Below, piece after piece: positions 44,676-57,029 of a stretch of 64,000 nucleotides of DNA. Source of the stretch: Diphasiastrum complanatum (lineage: Eukaryota; Streptophyta; Lycopodiopsida; Lycopodiales; Lycopodiaceae); the NCBI GenBank assembly GCA_029204225.1, contig CM055103.1, forward strand, positions 40,713,368-40,777,367. The letters are read 5' to 3'. The position numbers and the translations under genes are program-made. The notes under the pieces were generated by a model. The model ran no database searches and had not been told where the DNA came from. It saw nothing but the letters and a program-made list of their open reading frames with translations. Position 1 is the stretch's first letter; each line of letters begins with the position of its first letter.

Positions 44676-47600
44676 TTCTTCCCTCCTTAAACTGCTTCTA
44701 TCCAGGAAAGAATTACAAGAACAATTCCTTTAACTTTCATTATTAATCTAGGAAATCATTATCCTTAGTTTGACTTTCATATCAAACAACACTCGAAGAT
44801 AAACCTATTTCCAATCGTTAATCTCTGTTCTGGAGTACGACTCAAGTTTGAATAGTACACTAAGCAATAAATTTCTCAACTAGGTTACACTCAACACAAG
44901 TTAGTAACATCATCTTCATGTAAAACACTTACATGAACCACTGAGTGAAATAACTCCTAAACTGTAGTAGAATAGCATCCACTAGAAAATTAAATTCTCC
45001 ACAAGTAAAATACTTATCTTGTGAGAATGTTTGTGAGTCTCAATAATACTGGAGTAAAGAGATTCAAAACACTGATCTGAATTCTTACTCAATTAACAGA
45101 CCAAGACTTAATCGTCACACTTAAGAATCATCACAATTCCGAATAATCCTCTGACAATAATTAAGTATCTATTTATGATTCGTCAATCATAAATATTTAG
45201 ATTCGTATGATTCGTCAATCATAATTTTCTGGAATCCAAAATTATACTTAATCATTTACAGGATGCTGGAGTATATGTCCAACATAACTCAGGAAAAGTA
45301 AGAATCATTCCAAAATCTTTCCACTAAGAAAGTACTGGATTTAGGAATATTCTTCAAACATGATTCTTTAACTGAAGTGCAAGATTCAAGTTCTATAAAC
45401 CACTGGTAATTAAAGACTGAACGTATACCAAAATGACAATCATCTTCAACTACAAAAAAAACTTTAGATTACAATCTAGAATCAAATCTAGATACCCAAA
45501 GTCCCGCTGAATATCAATTCAGTTATTATTCTTGGATTCATTATGATTCGTTATCCAATCGAACTCTCTGAGGATACAACCACTAATGAGCTGAGTCTAT
45601 CCCTTAACTAAGGAATACTCTATCCCAAGAATACTGTATATCCAATGCACATAATTTTAACTGATGAATCCAAATGATTCACTAATCATGCGTCTTACAT
45701 GCAATATAATTAAAAAACAATCAATTCCTGGTGAATCCTCTTCACACTGATCGGTTTACCAATTAACTTCATCTTGGAGTAATCAACTACTCAAGTTAAT
45801 TGTTTATGATTCAGAAATCTCAATGTCCAGGTGCAGCTTTTAATTATACATTTATAACACCACATTTAGATCCTTATCCAAATCATTTATTAGTTAACTC
45901 ATAAATCTTCCATAGAAAGATCCGTTAACTCTGCAAGTATCTGTCAAAACAATACTTGATCATATGTTCATGTTCACCGACTAGGTTAAGTGCACCAAAT
46001 AACTCTAGTAACCAAGAATACACAGTAGATTCATACAAGATTAATCGTGCACATATGTGAATAATCTCACTATGACCCAGTACATAAACACATTCTTCAC
46101 TGGTAGATTCCTCCAGAACCCACATAGGTTACTCACATATCTCACTAAGATCTTGTAACTCAGCTACAAAAGATTTTCTATTTCTCATGAGTAAATAACA
46201 TATCCGGAAAATCTCTGAGACGAATAACATTCACTCTCAACAATTTTCCAATCCAACTTACCTCTAATTACATAATTTCTTCCACTCAATCAACCTCTTT
46301 CCTAGTACTAAACTAAGATTAGGTTGATCCAATACAAAACTCTCAGACTTAAATTCTGATCAAACTTACTTCTATTCCAATCAAAATGGAATTAGTAACC
46401 TTTGACCTTTCTCTGTACTACTTATAGATAATGATTCAAATTTCAAACCTATTCTAGATCCAGATTGTCCACACAATCCGTAGAGAATTCCTCTTATTCG
46501 AAAAGTTCCAATTAGGTATCTTACTCTGAATCTATCTAAAATTACTTTCAGACCAAATCTCATTTCTATACCACAGTTGGTTCTCTTCCGAAAACTATGC
46601 AACCCACAGATTCCCAAATAGAATTTTACCCCACCACTTCACCCCTCCTTTTAAAGAAATTATAAATTTCAATAAAAGTTAACTGGAAAGATGATATATG
46701 AAAATATCTAAATCCAAGAAAAGTCAATAATAAGTGCTTCCACTAAAGGATTCACTCTATTACAACCATGACTTTTCCTTCAAATATTTTCAACCCGAGT
46801 GACAGTAACAATCATTCCATTGAAACCTATTTATGCAACAAAGAGATATTCAAGGTTTAAATAATTGAAACACTTTAACCTTAGAATTTATCCGAATTCC
46901 AAGTCTATTCACACAAGTAGTAATTTATATGACATAACAGTCTTTCAGAAGAATAACTTCATGCTGGAAAGAGTCATATAAGCCAGTCTGATGTCCTATA
47001 TTCGAGAAATTACTAAGAAGTAAAGGATTAATCAAGAAAGCGAGAAATAGATTCGAGGGCCTCTGATTTTGTAAATAATGAGATACCACATTGGGAAAAA
47101 GATTAAACCTCAAAATTTCCCAAACTACCCCACATTTGATCAAACGGTTTTATTTTTCCCATATCGTGACTAGGTACTAAAACACACTGATCATCAGATC
47201 TTTACAGTCCTAGAATTCCCTTTCCAAAATTACTGATGTCCCATACCAGCAGCTTTTTCTTTCAGAAAACCCTTAACCGCCTTATCTGATATTCTAGAGA
47301 TCCACTAATCATCTAGCTGTCCTATAATCACTATAGGATATTATCTCCTGTTCCCAAACACTGGAGAATCCATTTATTTGGATGACTGGCATGCCCATCA
47401 GATGGATACCAAAAATCCACACCATGATTCTGTGATTTAGACAAAAGAATTAACATGGTTCCACATTACATTCTGATCCTTTCTGGTTAATGATAAGCTT
47501 CCAATCCCCATGGACTTAAGAGCATTAACTCTAGGGACAAGCTTCTGTCAATTAACAGATCTAATGTAATCCACGTATCACGATTGACATCCAAAACTGC

Positions 47601-50154
47601 GGATAACTCAATGGTCACAAAGATACCAATTATGAATTCAACTAAATGAATTCATCCAGGAAATTAATACACGGTATTAAGAAATTATTTACTGGGATTA
47701 CCAAAATCCTAATTGCGAAATACATTTCCCGCTCACACTTACTACCACTGATGTCCACTCTTCTTCCCTCAGAATTTTCAGTTCCCTAAAAATCTATTCC
47801 AGCTAAGGTACTAAGAAGACGTAACTACATTAGTAAATGTTTTAAAATTAATTACTGTAGGAAAAAAAATCTTAAACAATTTCATTTCTATCCTATACCT
47901 GGGCTGAATTACTGATATACAAAAATCAACTACTAGTATGAAAACACTACTAGTCTAATCTTTTGAATATAATTCACCATAGGATTTAACTGGAAATGAA
48001 ATCAGTTTTTTATTAATTCCTATTATTACGATTTTTCCAATGAAATTGGACTGTTCTCCCTTTTCACTTACTGGCTTAAGAATTACTTCGTTAAAGTTAT
48101 CTGTAATTAATGGGAAATAACATTTGGATTCGGGTACTTTTTACACTATATTCACTCCAAATAAGTTTGTCGAAGAATAAAGAACTACCTCCAAATATTC
48201 TCCATTTTATTCCAATTAATTACTTTAACAAGTATTTCAAAAGCTTTTAGTTCATTCAATCTTAATGATCAAAAATCATCAAGAACACAATAACCAACCC
48301 ATCAGTGTCTACCGATTTGAAAAGGAGAAAAAATCAAAAACACGATTTAACTTCTTTTACTGGGAGTACCAATACTCCAGAGCTAAATGGTTTAAATAGC
48401 ATCGTACCAAGGAATTGAATTCCTCCCTTGGGTAAATGCCTGAGAACCATACCATTCTTACCTTTCTGTCAAGATCGGCTTTTAAAAAAGTTCATTTCCA
48501 AAATCAATTATTACAGCTTGACCAAAGGTCCAATAGTACTAAAGTTCCCAAAACTAGCTTAGCAATAAAAAAATGTCAAAGTGATAAAGCCCAAAAACAT
48601 GCAGATTGTTCCTAGATAAAGGAAATCCCAATTCCTTCTACTCCCATTACAAGAAACAATACAAAAATTCAAGGCTAAATTTTGACTATCAAACACCAAG
48701 AAACCGAAATTTCTCTATCCGGGTGTTAGTAACTTGAATATCAGGAGTTGTTCTCGAAAACCAATTTCGAACCAACTCAAGGCTACCAAATGTCAAAAAT
48801 TCTCTCCAAGCCTTGATCCACTGGCATGTCAACACACTGATGCAAATAGTCAGCCAATTTTACAAAATTGCCAACCACTCATCACGCATGTAACTGACTC
48901 AAGACACTTTGCGCATTCATGCTAGAAGCACAAACAATAAGGGTTTTAAAAAACACAAAAGGCCATGGGCCCACAAAACAAAACCCTCAACAAAGAAAAA
49001 AGAGTTAGGGCCGGCTCTCTCTTCCACCACAGATAGTTCGGCCATCAACAAAAGAGAGAGAGGCTTCCAGCCGCAATCTCTTAATTGAGCTCCACCATGA
49101 AGCCAACCATCGCTGCATGCTCCCGAACCCTAAACAAGCAAATGTGTTAGGAACTGGAAGTCACGCTCCTCTCCTCGGCCGCCACAGTAGCAATTAGCAG
49201 CCGGGATCACGCGCCATCCCCTCGATCAATCAGCTCCAGCCAAATGGGTTCCTAAAAAATCCGCCATTGCAGTTTACAGGGCATAATCTGCTTCATAGCA
49301 GGGTGAGTTTTCCTGACACTGCTATCTCAGCGTTCCTTCTGAGGCTCAGAAGCAGCATTTAGGTCAAAGATTACAGACCTCCACGGTCCATCAACAGGTG
49401 AACTGGAAAGGAAAGCCTAGGAATGGACTTTCAAACACGTTTTGTCCGGAATCATCCATCCAACCAACGCATCTGCTTGCTGCCAAACTGGTGTAGACCT
49501 CATCTCTTTCTACTCAAAAACCAAAACAGATTTCAAGCAGAAGAACGCCTGCTTCTATCCAACACCAGCCACCAGGCAAAGCCAAGAACAGGTCGTTTAT
49601 CAACTCCGGCTTCTTGATACTATCTCACAGGGGACAAAACTGCCTACAACAAATCCTTTTATCCGACTTTACCAATGAAGCAAGTTTTATAGCATATTGT
49701 AGGATCCAGACAGTATCAACAGAAAATAGAACCTTCACAATTCACAAATCCTCAACATGCAATTGCCAGCATTCTATTGTATTGCTTTAACAGTCCATAC
49801 ATCTGGAAAAATTGATTGGGAATCAACCTTTCAATGAACAGCAAAAAGATAACAGGATTCAAGCCTTATAGATTCATGCATGTTAATCTACATCAATCGA
49901 AAGATTCACCAAGGTTATCAGAATTCTAAGAATGAATTACAAACTAATTCATAGCATCACTGCCACCATAAATGAGTAAAAGGCACTCTACCACCATAAT
50001 TGATAAGCACGTCTCAAACTGGAATTAGTGAATCCAACTCCAAAATTCCTTGGAGAAAACAACACTCCATCCGGGATGTGAATCCAAGTGCGTTCCAATT
50101 CCGATTTAATGTAGAACTTGTCTCCATCCCTATCCAAGACCGCATCTTAGCCGG
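44676..50154 (-). other. LARD internal region, non-coding
   Basis: No frame over about 80 codons and none resembling a retroelement protein. Small palindromes such as TATGATTCGTCAATCATA (45208-45225) occur. In element direction the first ATG after the primer site opens a frame of about 47 codons (MRSWIGMETSS..., plus about 50143-50014), which may be a leader uORF or chance. Confidence 0.75.
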
Positions 50155-50166
50155 CCTCTGATACCA
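50155..50166 (-). other. LARD primer binding site
   Basis: Minus-strand TGGTATCAGAGG, one base from the 5' LTR. Confidence 0.85.
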
Positions 50167-50167
50167 A

Positions 50168-50645
50168 TATAAGGATCCTAAAGGATTGCCCCTAAGATGA
50201 GGATAAGAGAACACACCAAGAGAGACTATGGAGCCAAACCGCCCAACCAATCCTAGATCAAACTTGGATCTAGCCCCCAAGCCATGCCATGTGAAGCAAG
50301 AGGAGAAGAGAGAAATTGGTAACCTAAACCCAATATGTCGACATGAGTATCCCTACCTCATTATATAGAGAGTAGAGTCCTGTGCATGAAACCATGCAAC
50401 CCCCATGCAGGTCAACTATAAATAGGTCTCATCTCTTCATGCAGTCCTCCTGCCTATATCCGTCACACAGACATACAATACTCCATATGTCTCAATTAGA
50501 GTGTCTGGGTCCTCTCAAGGTAATTAGTCACAAACAAGTCTTGACATGGAATTAAATCACGGCGTGACCAATAATCTCAAGTACTGGAGGGCTGGTCTAC
50601 CATATTAGGACTATTCCAGGTCCTTAACCGAATATGGCCATAACA
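50168..50645 (-). repeat. LARD 5' LTR
   Basis: 478 bp, same length as its partner, ending (plus strand) GGCCATAACA before the duplicated ACCAC. Confidence 0.92.
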
Positions 50646-50650
50646 ACCAC

Positions 50651-51073
50651 AATACCTTTAGGTCTTCTAAAAAGTTTTTGGCTGCTTCAACTTTTTCTTG
50701 TTTAAACCCTACAGCTGTGGGTGAGCATGGCTGAAAACCATACATCAGCATAAATGGGCTGTATCCCGTAGCTGAATGTTTGCTACTGTTATAAGCAAAC
50801 TCTAATACCGAGAGTTATTCTTCCCAATTAGTCTGCTTTTTGCTGACGTATGCACGAAGCATATCCTCCAGCACCTGATTTACTCTTTCTGTTTGACCAT
50901 CCGTCTGTGGATGGAGGTCGGTAGTACTCATGTTAAGTTTAGTATGGAGTTGATGGAATACTGCCCTCCAAAAATTTCCATTAAACTTAATGTCCCGGTC
51001 GCTGACTATGCCAGAAGGTAGACCGTACAATTTAAATAGCCCATCTACAAACAACCTCGCTAACTCTTTCAAG
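50651..51073 (-). pseudogene. Gypsy integrase core fragment
   Basis: Minus strand: LARLFVDGLFKLYGLPSG, VSDRDIKFNGNFW (second catalytic Asp), HPQTDGQTERVNQVLE (Glu), YVSKKQTNWEE. It closely matches the intact copy at 57.7-58.0 kb. One inserted codon (TTDLHPQ) and a later stop disrupt it. Confidence 0.85.
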
Positions 51074-51202
51074 TTACTTTACTTTGAGCAAGGACCTTGC
51101 AATCAACTTGACATATGGCATTTAGCATTTTCCTTAGCTTCGAGCTACTACTCTTCAATGTGAAAGCACAAAACAATGAATGATACCATTAGTTGCTATA
51201 TC

Positions 51203-51327
51203 TAGTTCAATGGGATGGACTTCCTATAGATGAGGCAACATGGGAGGCTATAGATGTCTTTTCAAACATTCCTCACCTTGAGGATTATGCCAAAGCACTT
51301 GCAGTAGCCATACAATCATTAACATGA
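51203..51327 (+). pseudogene. Gypsy chromodomain-like scrap, plus strand
   Basis: LVQWDGLPIDEATWEAIDVF, then SNIPHLEDYAKALAVAIQSL and stop. It resembles the tail of the gypsy element at 19.86 kb (LVQWSSSPVDEATWES). No other part of that element is nearby. Confidence 0.65.
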
Positions 51328-51329
51328 AC

Positions 51330-54300
51330 ACATAGACAACATTCATAATAGCCCTATCACATGCCCACAATAAGGGCCAAGGCATATAGTTTAGGAGATT
51401 AGCATCTTTTATATGCTCAAACTGAGTGCAATTATCTTAATGCAGAGAAAAATTAACCATAATTTTCTTATAGCAAAGTTTATCCTTTGGTCACTCTACA
51501 CTTCCATGTGCCTTTTGTAAGGGATTGAGCTACAAGAATAATCCCAATTGGATGTCTCTCCTTCATTGATTAACTATCGAGACAAGAGTAACACCAAAAT
51601 CATGGATGATACATCAAATAAAAAACAATACATTCTCAGCAATATGCCACCATAATCCATTGACATTTCAATGGTTAAGAGACTACAAATGTGTTGCTCT
51701 AATGACAAATTTTTAGTCTTGAAATCACCTTTGAATACCAAGCACCAACATAAAAGGTATATTAGAAAGCTCACACACCTATCCGTAAGGTTATTACCAA
51801 TCCATCTCCGACCCCAAAGCTAATAGGCAATCATTCTAAGACTAGACCAAGACCGTAAATACTAAAAATTTTCCAAGTCACTAACATACAATCAATGGAT
51901 GTTGTTGGCCTTAACTAGATCTAGTTGTACATAAGGTAGAGGGTGTTCAAGCAACATGCAATCAAAATTCATGTGAATATATCATCCTAATGTCCCTCAT
52001 TTCGTTTATGTGGTCATATTAGGTTTAATTATAAATATAATGAATGGGGCTACTCTATCAAAATAACTTTAATGCTTATTTCAACTAGTAGTTGCATACG
52101 TAGAAACCCAATATCTATGTCGTGTCAATCGTGGGAATGAAAATTTGTTGAGTTCTATGTGCGTAGAGTAAATGAGACCTTGACCTTCTCCTCATCAAGT
52201 AAAGGCTCCAACCAACTCAACAAAAGGATCCATGTAGTGAAAGAATGGAGGATTCAACTCACATGACAACTTTGGAGGTTTCTCTCCCATAGAGATGACA
52301 AATTGTCTCGAGGTTACAAAACACTGATTTAACTCTCTCTTTCTCATGACTAAGCAATTGGAAAGTTGCTAATTTTACAATTTGTCACTCATAAATTGTA
52401 AGATTAAGAAACGTTTTAATTGTGTAAGAATCAAGACTTCGGAGCCCTAATGCTCAAGAAATGTTGATGGATCACACGATTCAATATGCATGAATGACTA
52501 ATGAGGAGCTCAACATTACGATAGATCACAAAATAAGACCCAAATTGAGTAAGGGGCCACAAAGTAGGACGTCCTAGGGCCCCAAATAAGGACTCAATTC
52601 TTCACCATGTTTTCTTGTAAATTCACATGCTCAAGCTCATGGCACAATTGAACATGCTTAAGGTTGTCAATTTGATTTTATGGATCAGCTTTAAGGGTTC
52701 AAGCTAAGATGTTTTAAAAGGCAATCACTTTAAAATCATTGCATGTCTAGATCCAAATGACAACTGAGATGGGTCCTGCAACAGGGATGCAAATCTGCTG
52801 CTTAGTGGAGCCATAAGTCAATACACAATCATGTGGCAATGGCAAACACAATGAACATACAAACGTCTCATGTCCTTAAATTTTTAGAAGACAAAAGTGG
52901 ATGTGCCAAAAGAATTTACCTTTATGGAATATGCTACAGGGAGCAGTATTTTTGGTCGCATGACATCCTCTGGAAAATTGCGCAATGCATAAACCAATTT
53001 CTCGAAAGGTAATTGTACCTACAAAATTAAGGGTAAAGAGAATTATGAACATTTCTTCAAAAATCTGTTACTAAATTCGAGGAATTTAAGTGTATTCGCA
53101 ATATGATAATATGCATCAAATTTGATATATCCCTAATATTCCCTATTAGTAATATGCTCTCTAAAAATATGTGGGAAAAAATATTTCTAATACGGAGGAT
53201 TTGAATGGATTGATAAGTTAACATTGATAATCACAAACTAATCCAAATCATCTCTTCAACGATACCCACTCAAATGGTAGTTCTAGCAACAAAAAATGTT
53301 TCTTTTTTGGCATACTCAAAAAACATGGATCCACCTTTTCGTGACATTTTTAAAAATCAATAATGTAAGAGTTGCTTGCATGCAATTTATAACCTTAATC
53401 CTTTTCATAGTAGTATTAAACCAAATATGCATACTGAGTTTTAGCTTAGAACAAAAACGTATCAAAGGTGAGAGGGAAAGAGAATCATGGCATCAAACCT
53501 TACAACATGATAATTGTCTTACCAAATCATTATGACAATACTTCAGCAAAGCCAGGCCCACCTTGAAGATGATTGTTATTCCCTGCAAGAGAACAACTTT
53601 GAATTAAGTTAGCTGTGACGAGTAGTTTTCTTGGCAATTAGAAATGCTCTTTGGATTCTTCTAGGAAAAAAATTGAAGGAGACAAAGGTTTACTAATTAT
53701 TGAGTGATCTTCACATTCTACTATCTCTTAATCTATTTTGTATAAGCCTCCATTTGGATAACTTTGCATTTGTCTTAGGTCGCAACAAAGTTCCTATTAG
53801 CTTAAAGGAAATGGCATGCGTATGGCATGCAATAGTGTAAGTGCCCTTAGGCCTATAGCAAGAGTGAGATGATGCCTTAAGATCAATAATAATTTACTTT
53901 TATGACATGTGAAAGCTTATAGATCACACAGAGCATAAAATTTAGACATAATGTCATGCACATAGGAAAATATTGCATGCAAACATTTTTAACCTCGTAG
54001 AGGGATCAAGATGGAGTCACCCCCCCCCCCCCACCCTTTTCTCACCAAGGCATCCTCGTTAACCATATTAAGCCCTAGCCAATTTCCAATTGCATCAACC
54101 CCACAATGAACTTTTCTTAAGCCGTTAGCTTGCTCTTGATTTTATGGAAAAGCATAGACACCATGCATGCTACATGAAAGTAGCAAAACTTGATCTTTCT
54201 TTCACACTCTTTTCTTGATTATTTGTAGCTTGTTGTAGAAATCCACCCGAGATGGAGAGGAAGCAGCTCTTAGCCTCTTGCTAACATGAGAGGTAGTGTG

Positions 54301-54530
54301 AAAGCTTTATTTGTCTTTGGAGTAACAAAGGTATATAAGTTTACAAAGTACATCTCAACTGTGTTAGTAGTTATAGTAGCGTAATAACATCTCTAGTAGA
54401 AAACTGTGAAGAAATTTAGCATTATATTATATGTAACTAAGAAAAAAAAAATTGGTCTTGTTTAATCTTAAACTAATAACAAATAACTCTAGTGTATCTA
54501 CGTACATATTAAGCTATTTACAATGATACT
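51330..54530. other. Unresolved AT-rich DNA
   Basis: No gene or element recognised in 3.2 kb. It contains a run of 13 C's at 54020-54032. Confidence 0.45.
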
Positions 54531-54534
54531 ATCA

Positions 54535-55042
54535 TGTAATGTCCCGACATGAGCATATGAAGAAAGTCGTGATGGTGATGATGATGAGGATGCCATAAGA
54601 CATGCTAGGCATTGTCATTTTCTTATATTCTTGCCTCTATGTGAACACATTAGACTTGTAAATTGAAAATTGTAAATTGTAAATATTAAAATGGCTCACA
54701 CCGGCCTATGGTGTTTTGTAAGAAAATGTAAATAGCAGGTTTTTGTTAACTTGTTGACCTGCTTATATTTAGTATAGGGTACTGGGTCTTAACATAGAGG
54801 CTGCTGGACTGACCTCCTTAAAGTAGTTGACTAGTCAACGGGACACGTGTCGCCATGTGTCAATGAATAGGAAAGGGTCAAGGTTAAGTGGGTGTGAGGA
54901 TTATGTATAAGTGAGCCTAGAGAGAGGCATTCCTCATCGTAGTCTATGCAGCAGGTGGTTGGGAGGAGACTTAGCAGCAATGCTCTTATGTGTTTATGCT
55001 TGTAACTTGATATGTACTTTTAGGAAAAATCAATAAAGTGCA
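54535..55042 (+). repeat. Probable copia 5' LTR
   Basis: The right end is placed just before a primer site (TGGTATCAGAAC at 55047). CAATAAAGTG at about 55030 fits a poly(A) signal and TATGTATAAGTGAGCC at about 54904 fits a TATA box. The left end at TGTAATGTCCCGACATG is a guess based on the terminal TG. No partner LTR is in the window. Confidence 0.5.
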
Positions 55043-55046
55043 TATT

Positions 55047-55058
55047 TGGTATCAGAAC
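55047..55058 (+). other. Primer binding site
   Basis: TGGTATCAGAAC, one or two changes from the usual TGGTATCAGAGC. Confidence 0.7.
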
Positions 55059-55649
55059 AATTCCTTTCCAGGATTGTGTGGAGTTTGGCATCACATTCAC
55101 CTTGAGTTAGGGTTTATTGGGAGCCAGGTGAGCCAACGCCCTATTGTAGGTGTATTTCTAAGCAGTTTGAGAGCCCTAAAGCTTACAGACTAGAGAGCTA
55201 TGGTGGATTGCTGATCTTTGGGCAGCCTTCGAGCATCTTCTGCTATCTAGCTCACTTTTTCTCTTTGCTTTTGTGAAATCAGCCTTCTTTCGATTTTTAA
55301 AATTGTTTGTAACCTTTTCAATTCTCATTATTTTTTGGATCTGACAATTGAGATGGGTGTCTAGTGGTATGTCACTAGTGGGGTAGAGGCTATCAGATTC
55401 CTGTTCAGTGATATTCTCTGTTTTTGTAGATTGCCAATTTCAAACCCTTTTTTGCTTTGAAGGGAAAGAGTTTGTAGGTTGCTAGAATTCGGCTGTACAA
55501 GATCCATTCTATCTAGTTCTTTTAGGAATTCAAGGTAGTCCCTCTGTGTAGTTTGGGGTGAAAAAAGCTTATTTGTGCTTTGTTTTAAGTGCCTTTGTTG
55601 CTGGTTTTTGCACAATTTTGCAAGTTGCTTCACTTTTTCCTAAACAGCT

Positions 55650-56490
55650 TCTGCTATGGCATTTTCTAGTGATACTATATGTGATTCTCAGAGGATCGAT
55701 GCACTTTCTTCAAAAGTTGATGGCTTGGACTTGATGTTAAAGTAGATTTTAGAGCAATTGAAGCCTGGCCATGCACCTGAAAGAGTCAATGGTATAGGGA
55801 ATTTGGGTGGTGAGCCTAGTTCAACTGAAAGAGATGCAGATCTTGGCAGGAAGCACAAGTTGTTGTTTGGGATTGAATGATATTGTGTTGTTAGAATCTA
55901 GTAAGCTAGATGGTACAAACTTTAGCATTTGGAAATTCAAGATGCAAAATATTCTCATGGAGCGAGAATATCGGGATATTGTTATAGGTGCCGAAGGCCC
56001 TCCCACAATTGATAGAGAATTGCAAGAGGAAGAAAAACTCATCACATCATTAACTTATCAGTTAAAGATATGATTATTTCGCATATCAAAGATGTTGCTG
56101 GACCCAAGGAGGCTTGTGATATTCTAAGGAAATTATATGATACCGTAAATCAATCTCAAACTTTGTTCTAAATTTTAAGCTACATACATTAAAGGCTGAA
56201 TCAATAACGGATTACTCTACTCGAGTGAAAGATTAGAGAGGGCAACTTATTGCAATTGGAAAGAGTGCTTCGGATTCAATTTTAATATCTATCATGCTTA
56301 ATAGTTTACCTTTGGCCAATCAAAGCTTTGTTACGATGTTGCTTTTACAAGAGACAAGGCCTCTTTTGATGAGTTGAATTCAATATTGCTATAGGAGGAA
56401 ATCAGACGACAGAATCTTGTTTGCAGGGACGATTTCAAGGAGCAAGCATTCTTAGCAAAGAAGCAAGGGCAAAGTTCCAAGAAAGGTGGT
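55650..56490 (+). pseudogene. Copia gag remnant
   Basis: KLDGTNFSIWKFKMQNILME, RDIVIGAEGPP, then in other frames DMIISHIKDVAGPKEACDIL, SITDYSTRVKD, IMLNSLPLANQSFVTMLL and QEEIRRQNLVCRDDFKEQ: the full order of a copia Gag N-terminal and middle region, broken by at least three frameshifts and stops. It stops at about 56490, where another LTR seems to begin. It belongs with the primer site at 55047. Confidence 0.8.
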
Positions 56491-56660
56491 GTCATGCCCA
56501 TGACTAATCTCAGATTGTTATCATGTTAGGAGGTCAGTAGGCCTACCTCGACTCGTGACTTAATTATGATTATGAGGGGTTGGGGCCCTCATGTGCATAT
56601 GGTCATAATTAATGGTTGGAGGCCAAAACTCAAGATGGCAGATTTTTATGGGTCCATCAC

Positions 56661-57018
56661 TGTAATAGATACTAACACCACAGTAGGGCAAACACTAACT
56701 GATCCACCCAACCTTGCCTACTCCCTGATATAGAGTAAGCCCCTCCTAGCCCAGTGTGAGGACTGGTAGCATGCTACTGCCAAGTGTCGGCCACGTGGCA
56801 CTGACGTGGCCGACTGCACGTCGGGACCCAACTGGGAGCCCTATCCTGCTGACAGGGTCCCTAGGCTGTGTTAGGCCCGCCATGGCTATGGACCGTCCTG
56901 GGGCACACTACTCACACTGTCTTGCCCTGTTGGTCATCTACGCTGGACACGACCCTGACTGTGGTATCTGACCTATCTGTGTTCTCTAGGGTTCGGCACT
57001 GGTTACGAGCTCGTAACA
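56661..57018 (-). repeat. Gypsy 3' LTR
   Basis: 358 bp, TGTTACGAGC to TCTATTACA in LTR direction. Purine tract GGGGGAGGGAG follows internally at 57019-57029. Confidence 0.92.
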
Positions 57019-57029
57019 CTCCCTCCCCC

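Larger units (their letters stand above)
44198..50645 (-). mobile_element. LARD: 6.45-kb non-coding LTR retrotransposon
   Basis: Two 478-bp LTRs (44198-44675, 50168-50645; about a dozen differences, mostly transitions) flank 5.49 kb without any recognisable gag or pol. In its own (minus) direction the 5' LTR is the right one. A primer site (TGGTATCAGAGG) lies at 50155-50166, and a purine tract (AAGGAGGGAAGAA) abuts the 3' LTR at 44676-44688. Target duplication ACCAC: 44193-44197 and 50646-50650. It therefore moved as a unit and must have used proteins from another element. The core is AT-rich, with a more GC-rich patch at 49.0-49.3 kb that could be a structured leader. Confidence 0.92.
43588..51073 (-). 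mobile_element. Gypsy fragment split by a LARD
   Basis: The two halves (43588-44197 and 50646-51073) are one minus-strand gypsy piece: a truncated 3' LTR, polypurine tract and integrase C-terminal region, then integrase core. The 6.45-kb LARD sits between them, with ACCAC duplicated. The family is the one at 56.7-58.6 kb and 60.8-64 kb. Beyond the LARD about 180 bp present in the related copy are missing, and the fragment ends inside integrase at 51073. Confidence 0.85.
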
